Position numbers and translations under genes: made by a program. A stretch of DNA of 64,000 nucleotides from Lepeophtheirus salmonis (Eukaryota > Arthropoda > Copepoda > Siphonostomatoida > Caligidae): assembly GCF_016086655.4 (NCBI RefSeq), contig NC_052131.2, forward strand, positions 40,115,705-40,179,704. The letters are read 5' to 3'. The notes under the pieces were generated by a model that saw only the letters and a program-made list of their open reading frames with translations, ran no database searches and was not told the DNA's origin. Shown here in pieces: positions 46,570 through 57,616 of the stretch. How positions within the stretch are numbered: the stretch's first letter is position 1; every line of letters begins with the position of its first letter.

Positions 46570-48449
46570 TTTATATTGATCATTTTATTCAAAATGTGCT
46601 CGTGACACGAAAGATCTTTTATTTGAGCAAATCGATTTTCTCTAAATTTATTTAGTAGTGAGATGTATGGACATCTATTTTATATAATCTTTTCTACGAT
46701 TAGTAACATTAACAAATGATTGATACAATAAATTATTACTTAAAATAAAGGAACTTTAATTTGATTTGAATATATTATATCTTAAAGATATCCAAAATAT
46801 TTCACAGGCAGCTCGCCATTCAATTAATTCAAACATAATTCTAAAATGCATTGCTCTTCCAAAATAATCGAAGGATTCCATCGATAGAGGACATGTGTTT
46901 GGAATTGGAAATTTTGATGCGACCAGAAGATTGATCATATCTAACCAAATGAAATTCAGAAATGAATTAGATAAAGCAATTAAAGTATCATTAAATACAA
47001 GTTCAAAGGTTCTTGATTGTGATGCTATACAAACTTGACACTATTATGAAATGACAACTTTGTTTAGTACTATATTTCTATAGAAATTGAAAGTAGAATA
47101 TGAATCACCTGAAACCGATGAAACATTCTTAATCAAGTGCCATGTTCTATGTTTTATGAAATTGTTAATATTGAGGCGATTAACGCCAAATCATAAATAT
47201 GGATTCCTTTAAAATAAAATCATAGGCGAAATCGGTTATTATTCACTGTTTTTTACTCTGGAAGGGGATTTCTGATCGTCCATCTTTGTACATTAAACAC
47301 CTTCACTCATAATTAATTAATTTGGATACTATCTGAGAAATGCATTTATAAATAGGTAGCTTCATCAATCTAAAAATATACATTACGAATATTATAAGCT
47401 ATCTCGTATTAAAGAACATTTGAAACTTGGAGAAAAAAAGAAATTTTATCTTCAATCAGTAAATTAAGTTATTAAAACAAGGTTCTAGGAATAGACTGAA
47501 ATGCTGCTTATCAGTGCTTTGACGTATTTACTTAGTTACAATGTATATGCAAAAAAAATTGTTTGTCATGATTTCTACATATAAACGTATCTATAACATG
47601 ACTGTGACTCACGTGACTTCCCTAAACAAAATTGAATTCGTGCTTCGATCACATGCTCCTAGTTGCCATTCTTGCTTGATGATGTGCTCCTTATTTAAAT
47701 TATATTAATTAACTCGGAGCCTATTTTCCTAAAATGTTTGCTTTAGAAAGGCTATGTTAATTTAAAAACCTTCTAAGTTAAAATAGATTCCGAACTCGAC
47801 TGCATCTCCTCTCGAAGCTCCTTCCGAAACGAATTAGCGTCAAGTATCGAGAGTCTACTGTATATGTACGTACCTATAACCGAGTTGTTTACATTTTTTG
47901 TTTTACGAATCTGAGTCAAGTTTTGGAGCTCTTCTTCACTCAGAGTACAAGTCGAGTCTGAAGTAAAAATTATACAAAAAAGTGTACTTTATTTTACTGT
48001 TATTTAATTACTTTTTGCTTCTTTTACCCCCAATCAGCGTTTGAGCGTTGATGGGTTAAATTAGAATGAGCTCATGCTAAGCTGTGAACAATTCTCCAGA
48101 GTTATCTGTATTAATAAAAAAAAGTTTGTCTGTTTGTTTGATTGTCTATTGACAACGCTTCATTTAAAAAATAAAATAAAAGGGGAGTACATATCATTAT
48201 ATAACACATTAACAAAGCAAAGTTTTTTGAATATGTATTTAATATCTAAAAACTGTGTTACTACTTTATCTAAGAAAGAAAATGTAACAACTAGCGTCTG
48301 CAGCTAAAGCTAAAACTTAGCACGTCATATTAAAAAAAAATCATGTTCAGTTATATTTACGTTTGGTGCTAAAGTATATTCATAAGAAAAGGAGAGAACA
48401 TATCTAAATTAATGAAACAAAGTTTCCTTGTCTGTTTGTTGTCGACACC

Positions 48450-48545
48450 TAAAAGCTACGATCAACTTTCTAAATGTTGCCAACTGAATTAGGACTTTTT
48501 TTTCTATTTCTTTTGTGAAGAAAGATTGTAAGATACAATATACAA
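48450..48545 (+). repeat. Dispersed repeat family R1, 3' part
   Basis: TTGCCAACTGAATTAGGACT, then TTCTATTTCTTTTGTGAAGA and AAGATTGTAAGATACAATAT, matching the R1 3' motif. Confidence 0.6.
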
Positions 48546-49079
48546 TATATTCGGAACATATTTCTCTGAATTGTTATATAGAAAAAAGTCAAAGTTAGGA
48601 TAAAAGCTCGATGGTTGAGAACGGATTAATCTGCAATCAGTTTCTTCTTAAAAGGAAAATTGTTTCAGAATGCAACTCCATCGCTTCTCGACGTTACTTC
48701 CAGAAGGAATTTAAGACTTGTTCCAAGGTTTTATTGTATACTTATGACTTTGTTTTGCAGATCTGTTTACAAGCCATTTTTACTAATCCAATTTAAGTTG
48801 TGAGTCTCTTTAACACATCATCAATATTAAATATCAGTTATATAAAAAGATCAATTTGGCTTAAATCATATGAATGAAAATATAATCTATCTATATGAAT
48901 TAAAGCAAAGTTTGCATGTATGTCTGTTTGTTTGATTGTCTAAAGATAACTCATTTTTAGCAACAAGCGTGTGAAGCTAAAGGTCAGCTCCTCATATTAA
49001 AAAAATATTAGTTAGGGTTTTAAAGATTTTTTTTGCGTGGAAGTTTTGTTGTTCTTCACAATCTCAACAATGGTTGTTT

Positions 49080-49230
49080 GTATTTTCTCAAACTATTATT
49101 CTTTCATTCTTGAGAAGAGAACATCGAGATATTGAGTGTGCTCATGTAAAACGAAGAATAATACTGACGATTTGGTGGGGAGTTATCATCTAATACTAAT
49201 AAATCAAATTTATATAATTAAAAGTTTATT
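49080..49230 (+). repeat. Dispersed repeat family R2 copy
   Basis: TTCTTGAGAAGAGAACATCG, ATATTGAGTGTGCTCATGTA, AATACTGACGATTTGGTGGG and GAGTTATCATC, the plus-strand counterpart of the minus-strand copy at 13.61-13.77 kb. Confidence 0.55.
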
Positions 49231-49664
49231 AAGTAGGTCTGTCTTTTTTTCTGTTCATCGACGCTTCATAATTGCAAGCAATACTACCGCTAGTTTACAA
49301 TATGCAAAAGGGATGAACTCATTTTAAATATCATTCTTGAGGTGAATTCATCTGTATGTTCCAAACTAGATATTATTTATGCGGAAGTAAGAAGTTAAAA
49401 ATAGAAAACCTCTTAAGGGGTTACATACACGTATCTACGAGGGATTCAACCAATAAATAGGTAGTATAATGTATTCATCATTGTATTGGTTGAATTTATT
49501 TTTTGTCTTTGCATACTATTTAGTTATGTATTTGATAGGGTTCTTAATTGATTATTTATTTGTATAAAGGGATAAAATAATTTTTGATGCAAAGGGATGT
49601 TTTTTTTTGTAAATTCATCATAAAAAACAGTGTTACCTCATTAAGATAAAATTTCAAAATACAT

Positions 49665-49860
49665 TTTGTTGTCAGCCGTCGATTTTTCTGCTCCCCCCCA
49701 TCCGTGCTTTGAACATTGAATTTAAATAAGCTATTGCTATGCTCTAAACAATTATAATTACCTAAATAATAATTTCTTAGTTGGGAAGCACGGAATAGCT
49801 AACAATTCATTTAATGCCCTTTTTCTGTTTCTCTTTGGAATCAAAGCAAGAGTCATCGTT
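49665..49860 (+). repeat. Dispersed repeat family R1 copy
   Basis: TTTTGTTGTCAGCCGTCGAT, TTTTCTGCTCCCCCC, TGCTCTAAACAATTATAATT, AATAATAATTTCTTAGTTGG, then TGCCCTTTTTCTGTTTCTCT. Confidence 0.75.
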
Positions 49861-50359
49861 GCACAAGTCGGCCATCTTTGAGAAATAAACAACCAATTTT
49901 TATAAGAAAAAAAAACTTTGCTCATTTTTGATTAATAAATGAACTACCGTTGATGTCATAATATGACTCAAAAGCAAAGGGGATATTTATATCTCTTTAT
50001 TATAAGATCCCAGATCACCTATTACTCTGATTTTATTCAAATATCACTGATTTTCTATAACATCAGGCGACAATTTAACTTTTATCATTTTAATGGCCAT
50101 TAAATGAAGTTTTCCGCAAGATTTTTTTTTTTTGAAATTTGTCTATTTTTTTTAATAACTATGACTCCAGTTTGCTTTCTATTTCGGTCCATTATTCTTC
50201 AATGTATGACGTCATTGAAAATTCTCTATTAAATCGAGAAGAGTCCAACAGTTGGAGATTAGGATATAATTGGCTAGTTACTTGGTGTTAAGACTCGTTC
50301 CGGGATCGATTTTTTCCAATTCGGTCTTAATTGATTTTTTTTTTTCGTTAGGTGACTAG

Positions 50360-50700
50360 CCACATTTAGCATGCATGTACACGTATACGTGAATAAACAA
50401 TTTATTTCCAGAACATTTGCATATTATATTCTTCAAACTTCAACAAGCCCTATCAAATTAAGAGGTTTTGTGATTTAAAATGTGTGCAGTTTGTAGGAGT
50501 GAAAATGTCCGGATAAATTAAACTTTGGAAGCACAAAAACTACTGACGTGGCATTTCCTCTGCCCATTACAAGAAAAATTATGAATCACAAAACCTCTTG
50601 GGGTTGAAAGGGGGAGTTGTTGAGGTTTGAAGATTATAATATACAAAGTTCCTAGAAATAAATTGTGAGTATACGCATGACATATGTCTTAAGTCGATTT
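50360..50700. mobile_element. Foldback element with arms of about 110-120 bp
   Basis: Left arm about 50,365-50,482; right arm about 50,575-50,690, read as complement. Matching blocks are ATACGTGAATAAACAATTTA / ATACTCACAATTTA, TTATATTCTTCAAACTTCAA / TTATAATCTTCAAACCTCAA, and AAGAGGTTTTGTGATT in both. About 90 bp of unpaired sequence separates the arms. No coding capacity and no target duplication identified. Confidence 0.75.
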
Positions 50701-50999
50701 TTTGGTCTTATTTAGGGGATGGATTTTTCAGTTTTTATGCTTAGTTTAGAAAAGAGTCTAGGAACATGTGGAACACTTATGAAATCTAAAAAGTATTCTT
50801 ACCAGTTCATTAATTGATTAATTCGTCATAACTCAGTAATATAAGTTCCATTTGAGTTCATCAACAATTCAACTTTAAAATTGGTCTAGATCGAATTTTA
50901 AATAGACTGAAATTCTTAAAATGACCTACTTAGTTTGGCCCAACAAACATTAAAACGGTCTCAGACCAGTCATGTACTTCCAGTGCAAAAACAAACTAA

Positions 51000-51085
51000 A
51001 CTAATTACAACTACCAATTAGTTTTGGGCCTTTTTTCTTTTTGAAAGGAGAAAGGTTGAGAGATGCAATATAAACTTCTCCTGTG
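51000..51085 (+). repeat. Dispersed repeat family R1, 3' part
   Basis: ACTACCAATTAGTTTTGGGC, then CTTTTTTCTTTTTGAAAGGA, GAAAGGTTGAGAGATGCAAT. Confidence 0.65.
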
Positions 51086-52429
51086 ACATGCATACATTTT
51101 TGATAAAACATCGGGATTTAGCGCCTTATCCTTCAGTAGTAATATAATACAAATTATCTTAATAATTATTTATAATATATAATTAGGTGTAGCATATGCA
51201 ACGATTTTCAAGCTTTTTTAACTATCATTTTCTTTACCTTAAAGCAATGTTTTAATTTTCTTTCTTGATGGTAGCTCCTTTCCCTAGACTGAAATGAAAC
51301 AACAGTTATAAAATAAAAGTTTAATTTTTTAAGAACCACGACTGTTTATTATTGATCAGAGTGTGGAATATTTTTTACAACATTATCGTAATTAAACTAT
51401 ACTATGGTCTATTATGTACATCAATACGCCATCAGACTAACATGCATAATGTTAATGAGAACCGGCTCGAAAAGGCTCGGCTCACGTGTATAAATAATCT
51501 AGTAGTAGTAGACCCTTATCACTATCCTCCACACATCATACAGGTGTGGTTTTTAACTACATACTATTCTGATGTTAGGTTGGAACGTACTCTCGTGTAC
51601 ACACTCGTACTAAGTTCCTCTTCTTATAGTCCCACCACTGACTGACACACTCCTTTTGGAGTGTCCGTTTTTTTGTATATTTATTATTATTGACTGACTG
51701 TTTTCCTCTCCTCTACATCGTCATCATATCAGTTGGAATCATTCCTCCTGGTCGTTTGCGTTTGTGCGTCCTCCTCTCTTCCTACTCTCGCCCCCCTTTT
51801 AGGCTCTTTATGATAAGGTGAAATTTAAAAAAATAAAAGTTGTGAGTAAAAAAGAAGAAACTAAATGTTGTCTTAAACTAATAAGTAATAAATATTATAT
51901 CAATGTTTGTTTGTGGTGAAATTGATTGTGCTTTAAATCCTGAAGCTTTACCTTGGTAGTGTACTTTTTTATGTGCATCTCTGATATCCGGCATTTTTTT
52001 GGCATACATTTCCCTTTTTTAATAGTTTGATTCCGTGTCAGTGGAAAGTTAAACTCATATTTGTACCGGCCTATCATTACTTATTAGCTTATAACTAATT
52101 ATGGATCATCGTTATCCCATTTTCATGTAGAATTATATTCATATTTTTTTGTATTACACGAAATACTTTTTGTTTTTCAACTTTCTATGACCAAATCTAT
52201 TGGGATATTTATCATGGCTTTTCTTAAGTTCATTAGATATTTGTTGTAAGAATAGTATAAACACTCTGTCTGAATTATAACTGCTATTAAAATGTGACTT
52301 CACTCTCTGTTTTTAAAACTATTGCATATTATGAAAATATTTATATCATATATCATTTAAAATGTAACGAAGACATGAATCCCATTAATATCCATATATA
52401 TATGTAGTGTGTATAATATCATTCTTTTC

Positions 52430-52559
52430 AATGTTCTAGGAGGGCATCTAGTATTACAATCTGTATGAACCATAACAAAAGCGACGAAATAGAAAAGTAA
52501 ACTCTTCCTTCTCTCCTCCTTCCATCCCTGAGTCCCTCTTCTTCTTCGTCACCAGCATC
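52430..52559 (+). promoter_or_regulatory. 5' UTR of the GalNAc-transferase gene
   Basis: A pyrimidine-rich leader (CTCTTCCTTCTCTCCTCCTT, then CCCTCTTCTTCTTCGTCACC) directly precedes the ATG. TTCAATGTTCTAG ending near 52,440 could be a splice acceptor, so the leader may begin with an upstream non-coding exon. No in-frame ATG occurs between the leader and the start. Confidence 0.45.
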
Positions 52560-54031
52560 ATGAAGTCCATGTTCGTACCAAGAAGACATCGAAACACCTT
52601 GATCAAAATCTTCATCTCTGTGCCTACGATTTTTTACCTCATGTATCTTATTTCTCTACGTTTAACATCTCCCTCATCCCTCAGATCCGATCCGTCTAAG
52701 GATCCTAAGGACTCCAACATACACCCAGAGAATATTCATCGGGAGCTGAATGCTAAAAATAAAGAGGCCTCTGGAGATGATCCTGAAATTAAGATCGATA
52801 CGTTACCTCCACCTGTCAAAGGACGTGCCAATGTAGGTCCAAATCATGCTCCGAAGAAACATCCCAAAGAAAAACCTCTCATTGTTTCAAATGTGATTAA
52901 GCCGTAAGTTCCACGTAGTTTCAATTCTCTATTTGTTTATTTTGCCCTAAGATTAAATTTTCATATTGAACAAGGGTCAATGATTTATGCTGGTTATTGC
53001 ATCATGAGCTAATATTAAAATAGTGATTATTTGGTCCCTCATTAAAGTACAATCCTTGCCTCTTTTATATTAATTTTATTTTATTGATTAATATCTGTCA
53101 TGGATTAATCTGTGGCGTCATTGTTTTGCTACTCCTACCCATGTCACCGATATTTACATATCCATACACTTGCTTTACTATCATTTTCAATTAATTAATG
53201 CTATATTTTTTACAAAAAATTTATATGATGCCCTAATTCATTGTATCTTTAATTACTAATAAATTTAGATCCAAACGATAATATATTTCGGAAGTGACGT
53301 GATAGATATTTGTTCTGTATAAGCACAGTAAATGAAGCTTTTTTGATTGCCAGATGTTTTTTATTTATATATAGATATCTACGGATCAGGACTGAAAAGA
53401 AACACTCTTTCCTCTTTCTCTAATGAGTAATTTACTTTTAAGAGTTGTCAAACATTTTTTGAACAAATTCATGTACATATTCGGTTTGATTAAAATGATG
53501 CAACCCGAGGCAATGGCAATAATATTTATATATAAGAGATTTGAACTCAATTTGAAATTGTAAAACACCTCAAATGGTCAAATAAAGGGGATTCAAGTCC
53601 TCTCGAGTAACTTTAAAGAATTCATTTCCATGAGTATCACTACAACAGAGAGGTTCTCCTCGTTTATTTGACTCATGTTTTGCGACTATAATCTATTCAC
53701 TTGGGCCCTGTAAACATTTGTTACAAATAATATGTTTATCTAGTAGTGACAGTTGAAAAACTAAATAGTCCCTCACTAATTTATATTCTTGTATAGTAGT
53801 AATGAAATGTCTAAAATCCGAATTTCCATCTGATATTTTTCTTATATTCTTATCCTAAAGAAATGTGGTAAAAGATGTACCTGGCGAGAATGGAGAACCC
53901 GTTAGAATTGAAAATCCAAGCCCTGAGATTAAGGCACTTATCGATAAAGGCTGGGCAGACAATGCATTTAATCAATATGTATCAGATATGATTTCGATTC
54001 ATCGAACTCTTCCAGATATCCGGGATGATTG
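52560..54031 (+). CDS. Polypeptide N-acetylgalactosaminyltransferase, first two coding exons (partial)
   Basis: Exon 1 is 52,560-52,903 (ATG start; donor CC|GTAAGT) and exon 2 is 53,861-54,031 (acceptor CTAAAG; donor TG|GTAATT). Both junctions are phase 2 and compatible, with Pro completed across the first. The N-terminus has a short basic cytoplasmic tail (MKSMFVPRRHRN), then one membrane segment (about residues 13-33, TLIKIFISVPTIFYLMYLIS), then a Pro/Lys-rich stem, as in type II Golgi enzymes. Exon 2 gives DVPGENGEPVRIENPS, KALIDKGWADNAFNQYVSD and MISIHRTLPDIRDDW, the conserved entry to the GalNAc-transferase catalytic domain. By family it transfers GalNAc from UDP-GalNAc to Ser/Thr of mucin-type glycoproteins. 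The glycosyltransferase and lectin domains lie in exons not found in this window. I cannot assign the family member. Confidence 0.87.
52904..53860 (+). other. Intron 1 of the GalNAc-transferase gene
   Basis: 957 bp from GTAAGT to CTAAAG. It is AT-rich with no coding features. The acceptor lacks a long pyrimidine tract (TATTCTTATCCTAAAG), but the frame and the homology across the junction support it. Confidence 0.85.
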
Positions 54032-57000
54032 GTAATTATAACATTTGATTATTTTTTCTACACTTTACTACTCATCATTTCGGTTCAATAATGAGTAAAC
54101 GATTGATAAATTTTCAGAAGGGGCTGGGTTAATCTCTGTGCATAGTTTAATTATAGAGAAATTATAGAGAAAATTGAACTGTTCCTTTCCCAGGAGAATA
54201 AAAATGAGGATTGTTACTATTATACAAAATGTTTTTGTTTCCAAGAGTTACTTTTGCACATGCATCAACGTATGATAGGAACTATTAATACTTAATTACT
54301 CTTAAATAAACTTTAGAAATTGAATATTTATATAGTTATATATTGAAGCTCATCTAATGATGCCCTGTAATGTGTATTTGCACCTATTATGTTCCTATAA
54401 ATGATTTACTTATCCTATTTAATTATAGGGATTCAATCCTTGCAACAAGAAAGGAACCATTATATATTAGGACTTCACACAAACCCATATATGTATATTG
54501 TCTCTTAATTTTAGCTAATCTTTTTATAAATAGACTACAAACACAAGTACATATATTTTTCATGAGCAGTACCTGAGTGACACGACTTTACAAAGGGGAG
54601 GCCCAAAGCTAAAAACCAAGTGGCGAACGCCCCTGTTAGCTTAAGTAGATTCCTTGTGGACGTAAAATCTTTCTCCACCATACGACGTTACTTGTTATGA
54701 TACCACAGAAGGGGATACTTAATCATTTTATCTCATGGCATATAAATATTTTTTTTATTGTCGCAGAATTCACATTTTTAATTAAATTTAAACAGTGGAG
54801 GTTGTGTAGATATTTATAATAGAGTAATATTCTAATATACTGTAAGCCTGTAGTGGACAAAACTTTTTGTTGAGGTGACTAATACTTAATAAAATGTTGA
54901 TCCTTATACATACGTGGTCCTTATTTTGTCATTTGGTTTATAGATTTGGGGAGACCATATGTAAATTTTACAACTCATTTGCTACAGATGTACAGATGTT
55001 GGTGTCCCTTTTTATTTAAAAAAAATGAGTATATATATATATATGTTCTTTTTTTTCTGGGGGGAGGGGACTTTCGGACCTTGTATTTTATTTATAAATA
55101 AATATCAGATCTTCTTTCGATTAAACGGTCCTTAAACTATTAAAAAATGAATCGCTTTTTCGGCTATATTTTTGAAATTTTGCGCCCACTAATGATTGGT
55201 ATGCCTTTTAATATTCATTGCCAGATGGAGAGCCATGGGCTCCCTTCTACTCCGACAATATTTAATAGCCAAAGGCGAGTGACAATTTGCAATATATTCT
55301 ATTTTTATGATCTAGTCAAAATTGGTAAGCAATTAATTATGTATTTAGATTTAAGGGGTTCTTATTTCTAGGAAGTTGTTCTCCAGCATGATCTCGAGAA
55401 ATCCATTTTAAATTCCTTACTCATACAGTCTAACCATGCAATATCCTAAATTAAACCATGTTTTCGACAATATAAGATAATAATTAAATATTCATTTCTT
55501 GGTTTCCTATAAATGTTTCGTTTGTGGAACATTCTTCGTCCTTGCTTATAGCACATCATTTGCACTGTAGCATACATCTTTATATTATATTTTCATTTAA
55601 TTAAATAATTAAATGGAAGAATTCCCTGGAAATATTTTTTTCCTCGATAATTTCCCTTTGATATTAAATCCCAGGAAATGGTATCCCAAGATGGTGAGAG
55701 AAAAACCCTAGTAGGCTCATATATAAAGTGGTGTATGTGTTCATAAGTACTGTTGGTTAAGTAAAAAAACAGAGCTGTTAACGAGTCATGGGACAAGAGT
55801 CCAAGTACAGACTTGAGTCTTTGCAAGTCTCAGTAAAAGGCGAAGAGTCGCAATTTTCACAGAGTCGATCATGTGTAAATTTTAGCGACCCAATGCTCCA
55901 TATTTAAAAAAAGTCTATTTATAAAATCAGTACTTTGTTAGGAAAATTTTGGATCCTGTATTTTTTTCAGAAAATAAATTTTTGCTCTTATTTCGATTTG
56001 TTACCCATAACATTCATTTGTCAACTACAATAGAACAACAGCTCGTACGCTACTAAAACCTTAGAATTTACAATCTTATCTATGTATGTCTTGAGTTGGG
56101 GTCGGGAATACGAGTTTCCAATTCTGGCTACTCATAATATTTTAAAAGCTGGGATGTAATCTAAAAGAACAATTCTTATCTAAGTGCCTGTAAACACCAT
56201 GCTTGCAAAACCCTTGTGCCTATTATGCATAAAACAATAACTCAAGGAGTGTCACAACGGGTTTCTATGTTTGTGCAATGTACAATTTAACTTTAATATA
56301 CTTAATAAATAATGTCTTAATATTTATAAGCGTGTAACACTAATACCATAAATAAATGACCTAATGTAAAGTAATATGAGTAGGTTAATTAATGTTGACA
56401 ATTGTTTCTTCTTGTAGAAACTGAGGGGAGATAAAGACCATGTTGATAACTTTATCATACGTAATAATCCTTATATGTTGATTGCTTATTAGACCATTAT
56501 TATTTATCCTACATACCTACATATTTATGCTCTAAAGAGTTCAAAGGAACGGTCCCTGTCCTTTGCTCTAATAATGACACCCATCCTTTATTCAATAATA
56601 AACATGACTAATCCTATATTTTGCTACTAATCGGCAAACTTCTTCCACGTCACGATTTACAATATCTTTTCTATTATTGTGAGCACGACACTAACTCACT
56701 AACATGAAAATGTGTAATGTATTTTGTTGTCAGCTGTCGATTTTTCCGTTTCTTTTATCCCTATTAGTGTTCTAAATGTGGATTGCTTCAACATTCGAAT
56801 CAGCTATTGTTAACAATCTGTGAACAATTCACAACAATTACATTTCAATAATAATTCCATATTTTGGGTGACGAAGTGTAAAATAACCAGTGTTGGATTC
56901 CAGTCAAAATGTTTGAATTCTGTGTGGAGTGTTATTTTCTTAGTTTGTGTAATGACAGTATACTATTTCTTTAAAGATTTTGCAGAGTTTCAGAGTGTAG

Positions 57001-57249
57001 TAGTTTTTTTACTGTCTTTTTGAGTAATACTTGAAATTTGACTAATCATTCTTCGTATGTTTTGATTTTCCAGTAAAGTCGAATTTTCAAAAAGTATGCA
57101 AAGAGAGCCTTTTTAACTCCATTACCCAATTCCAGAATATCTTTTAATCTTTTTCCCCTCCCATATTTTTTTCTCCTAAATTTAATTAACTTTTTATAAT
57201 ATATAATTTCATCCGATGAATAAAAAAGCGCGCATTTTCACATGATATA
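54032..57249 (+). other. Presumed intron 2 of the GalNAc-transferase gene, first part
   Basis: Starts at donor GTAATT. No further catalytic exon (for example one encoding the conserved CFHNEAW block) was seen anywhere downstream. It contains a repeat related to 31.4 kb at 54,590-54,710, a (TA)n microsatellite near 55,028-55,044 and an R1 copy at 56.7 kb. Confidence 0.5.
56690..56875 (+). repeat. Dispersed repeat family R1 copy
   Basis: GTGTAATGTATTTTGTTGTC, AGCTGTCGATTTTTCCGTTT, GTGTTCTAAATGTGGATTGC, ATTCGAATCAGCTATTGTTA and CTGTGAACAATTCACAACAA. This is the 5' two thirds of the family. Confidence 0.75.
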
Positions 57250-57616
57250 CTCGTATATAGTGCTGTGTCGGTCCAGTCCAGTCCCACTTGTCAGCACTTA
57301 AAAAATGAAAAATTTTGAATCAACCAGGATATTTTTCCTCCCATTTTTTTTTTTAAATTATTATGTTATATAATAGAATAAATTAAATAACGAACAAACA
57401 AAATAATAGGATCGTATTATATTGCATTATAATGAAAAATAAAAAAAAATTTCAAGATATGTGCAATAAACTTCAGACATATTTTATATATCTTGTTTAT
57501 CCTAATAAACCATCTTATGAAAAATTCCAAGGACCAACAGTTAAGGACCGATAGAACCGGTCCTAATACTGGACTGTACCGAATAAATAAGGACCTACAC
57601 AACACTTCTCGTATAT
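57250..57616. mobile_element. 349-bp MITE with 9-bp target duplication
   Basis: The element 57,259-57,607 is flanked by perfect direct repeats CTCGTATAT at 57,250-57,258 and 57,608-57,616. The termini AGTGCTGTGTCGGTCC and, on the complement, AAGTGTTGTGTAGGTCC are inverted repeats. Both ends contain GTCCAGT- or GGACTG-type segments (GGTCCAGTCCAGTCC on the left, ACTGGACTGTACCG on the right). There is no transposase. A reading frame crossing its right end (57,417-57,863 minus) is spurious. Confidence 0.82.

Larger units (their letters stand above)
46570..52430. other. Repeat-dense gene-free stretch
   Basis: Holds R1 copies at 48.45, 49.67 and 51.0 kb, an R2-like copy at 49.1 kb and the foldback repeat at 50.4-50.7 kb. 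Near 51,647-51,664 there is a short perfect hairpin ACACTCC-TTTT-GGAGTGT. The pyrimidine-rich stretch at 51,700-51,800 may be an upstream untranslated exon or promoter of the GalNAc-transferase gene (a GATAAG|GTGAAA donor-like site is near 51,816). That is inference only. Confidence 0.45.

Noticed and set aside
51352..51645. 97-codon open frame upstream of the GalNAc-transferase
   Set aside because: No recognisable features, AT-rich composition in its first half and no splice connection to 52,560.
51647..51664. Rho-independent terminator-like hairpin followed by T run
   Set aside because: Perfect 7-bp hairpin with T4 loop, but bacterial-type termination is irrelevant in this context.
51895..52077. 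60-codon minus-strand frame with a KCMPKKC motif
   Set aside because: A single CxxxxC in a short basic frame is not enough to support a gene; no neighbouring exon fits.
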